Shown here: positions 13,623 to 13,884 of the stretch, piece by piece
How positions within the stretch are numbered: position 1 is the stretch's first letter
How the letters are laid out: each line of letters begins with the position of its first letter
DNA from: JBGPFS01 sp041483455
GTDB taxonomy: Bacteria > Chloroflexota > Limnocylindria > Limnocylindrales > CSP1-4
Length of the DNA: 13,884 nucleotides
Direction of reading: 5' to 3'
Assembly (NCBI GenBank): GCA_041483455.1
Contig: JBGPFS010000045.1
Span: 1 to 13,884, forward strand
Notes under the pieces: model-generated
What the model saw: the letters and a program-made list of their open reading frames with translations, nothing else
Told to the model about the DNA's origin: nothing
Database searches by the model: none
Made by a program: the position numbers and the translations under genes

Positions 13623-13638
13623 CGGGGCGTCCTCGTGC

Positions 13639-13884
13639 TCAGCCGAACCGGCCGGACACGTAGTCCTCGGTCAGGCGGTCGGTCGGGTTGGTGAAGATCC
13701 TGGTCGTCGGGCCGACTTCGACGAGGATGCCCGCCCGGTCGTCGTCCATCGTGAAGAAGGCCGTATCGTCGCTCACCCGCGCGGCCTGCTGCATGTTGTG
13801 GGTGACGATGACGATCGTGTAGCTCGCGCGAAGCTCGGCGATGAGCTCCTCGATCCGGAGGGTCGCCCGCGGGTCGAGCGCGGA
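13639..13884 (-). CDS. pstB: Phosphate ABC transporter ATP-binding protein PstB, C-terminal part
   Basis: Only the last 81 residues are in the window; the gene continues beyond the right edge. It powers high-affinity phosphate import by ATP hydrolysis. The visible part starts with the D-loop SALDP just after Walker B. It continues with [17 protein letters not shown], which holds the switch histidine, and DTAFFTMD. It ends with the PstB-specific [20 protein letters not shown]. This ending is diagnostic of PstB among ABC ATPases. The segment [15 protein letters not shown] is slightly longer than the usual stretch before EFGPT. It is followed at 16 bp by phoU. pstS, pstC and pstA are probably upstream, outside the window. 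Confidence 0.97.
   Translation of the reverse strand, partial: SALDPRATLRIEELIAELRASYTIVIVTHNMQQAARVSDDTAFFTMDDDRAGILVEVGPTTRIFTNPTDRLTEDYVSGRFG

Noticed and set aside
3198..13884. Phage, transposon or defence island
   Set aside because: No integrase, transposase, terminal repeats, toxin-antitoxin or nuclease-defence signature; genes are core metabolism, phosphate and arsenic functions with uniform high GC.

Overview
This is a gene-dense, very GC-rich bacterial window (roughly 70% G+C by eye). It encodes ordinary bacterial proteins in tight, often overlapping operons. The mix of a PiT transporter, DUF47, PhoR-like kinase, PhoU and PstB with GTG starts and near-leaderless promoters fits a high-GC Chloroflexota lineage (for example Limnocylindria-like) or possibly an actinobacterium. 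That placement is inference; nothing here fixes the taxonomy. I see no mobile element, CRISPR array, tRNA or rRNA.

Layout, left to right. (1) 3-1486, plus strand: the 3' part of an unrecognised membrane protein, coupled by a GTGA overlap to a DtxR/MntR-family regulator that has lost most of its metal ligands. (2) 1590-3083: gltX (glutamyl-tRNA synthetase). (3) 3198-3890: an OmpR/PhoB-type response regulator preceded by 11-bp direct repeats that look like a PHO box, facing a PiT phosphate transporter on the minus strand (3929-4951). (4) 5140-6864: proS (prolyl-tRNA synthetase). (5) 6920-8096, minus strand: a DUF47/PhoU-like protein followed by an unrecognised 174-residue protein. (6) 8197-10999, plus strand: a PhoR-like histidine kinase, an endonuclease/exonuclease/phosphatase-fold enzyme and a glycerophosphodiester phosphodiesterase, in one tight operon. 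(7) 11070-12361: divergent arsM and arsR sharing a 109-bp control region with a double inverted-repeat operator. (8) 12300-13884, minus strand: a SixA-like histidine phosphatase, phoU, and the 3' end of pstB.

The unifying theme is phosphate. Low-affinity uptake (Pit with DUF47), high-affinity uptake (PstB, whose operon continues off the right edge), signalling (response regulator, PhoR-like kinase, PhoU) and phosphodiester scavenging (GDPD, perhaps the EEP enzyme) lie within 11 kb, interrupted by two aminoacyl-tRNA synthetase genes. Arsenic methylation genes sit inside this cluster. That makes physiological sense because arsenate enters through phosphate transporters, but a functional link is inferred.

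The best leads are the PHO-box-like repeats before the response regulator, the overlapping double operator with a leaderless arsR promoter, the metal-ligand-poor DtxR homologue, the 62-bp antisense overlap of arsR and the sixA-like gene, and the unknown protein paired with DUF47. I found no clearly new multi-gene system.
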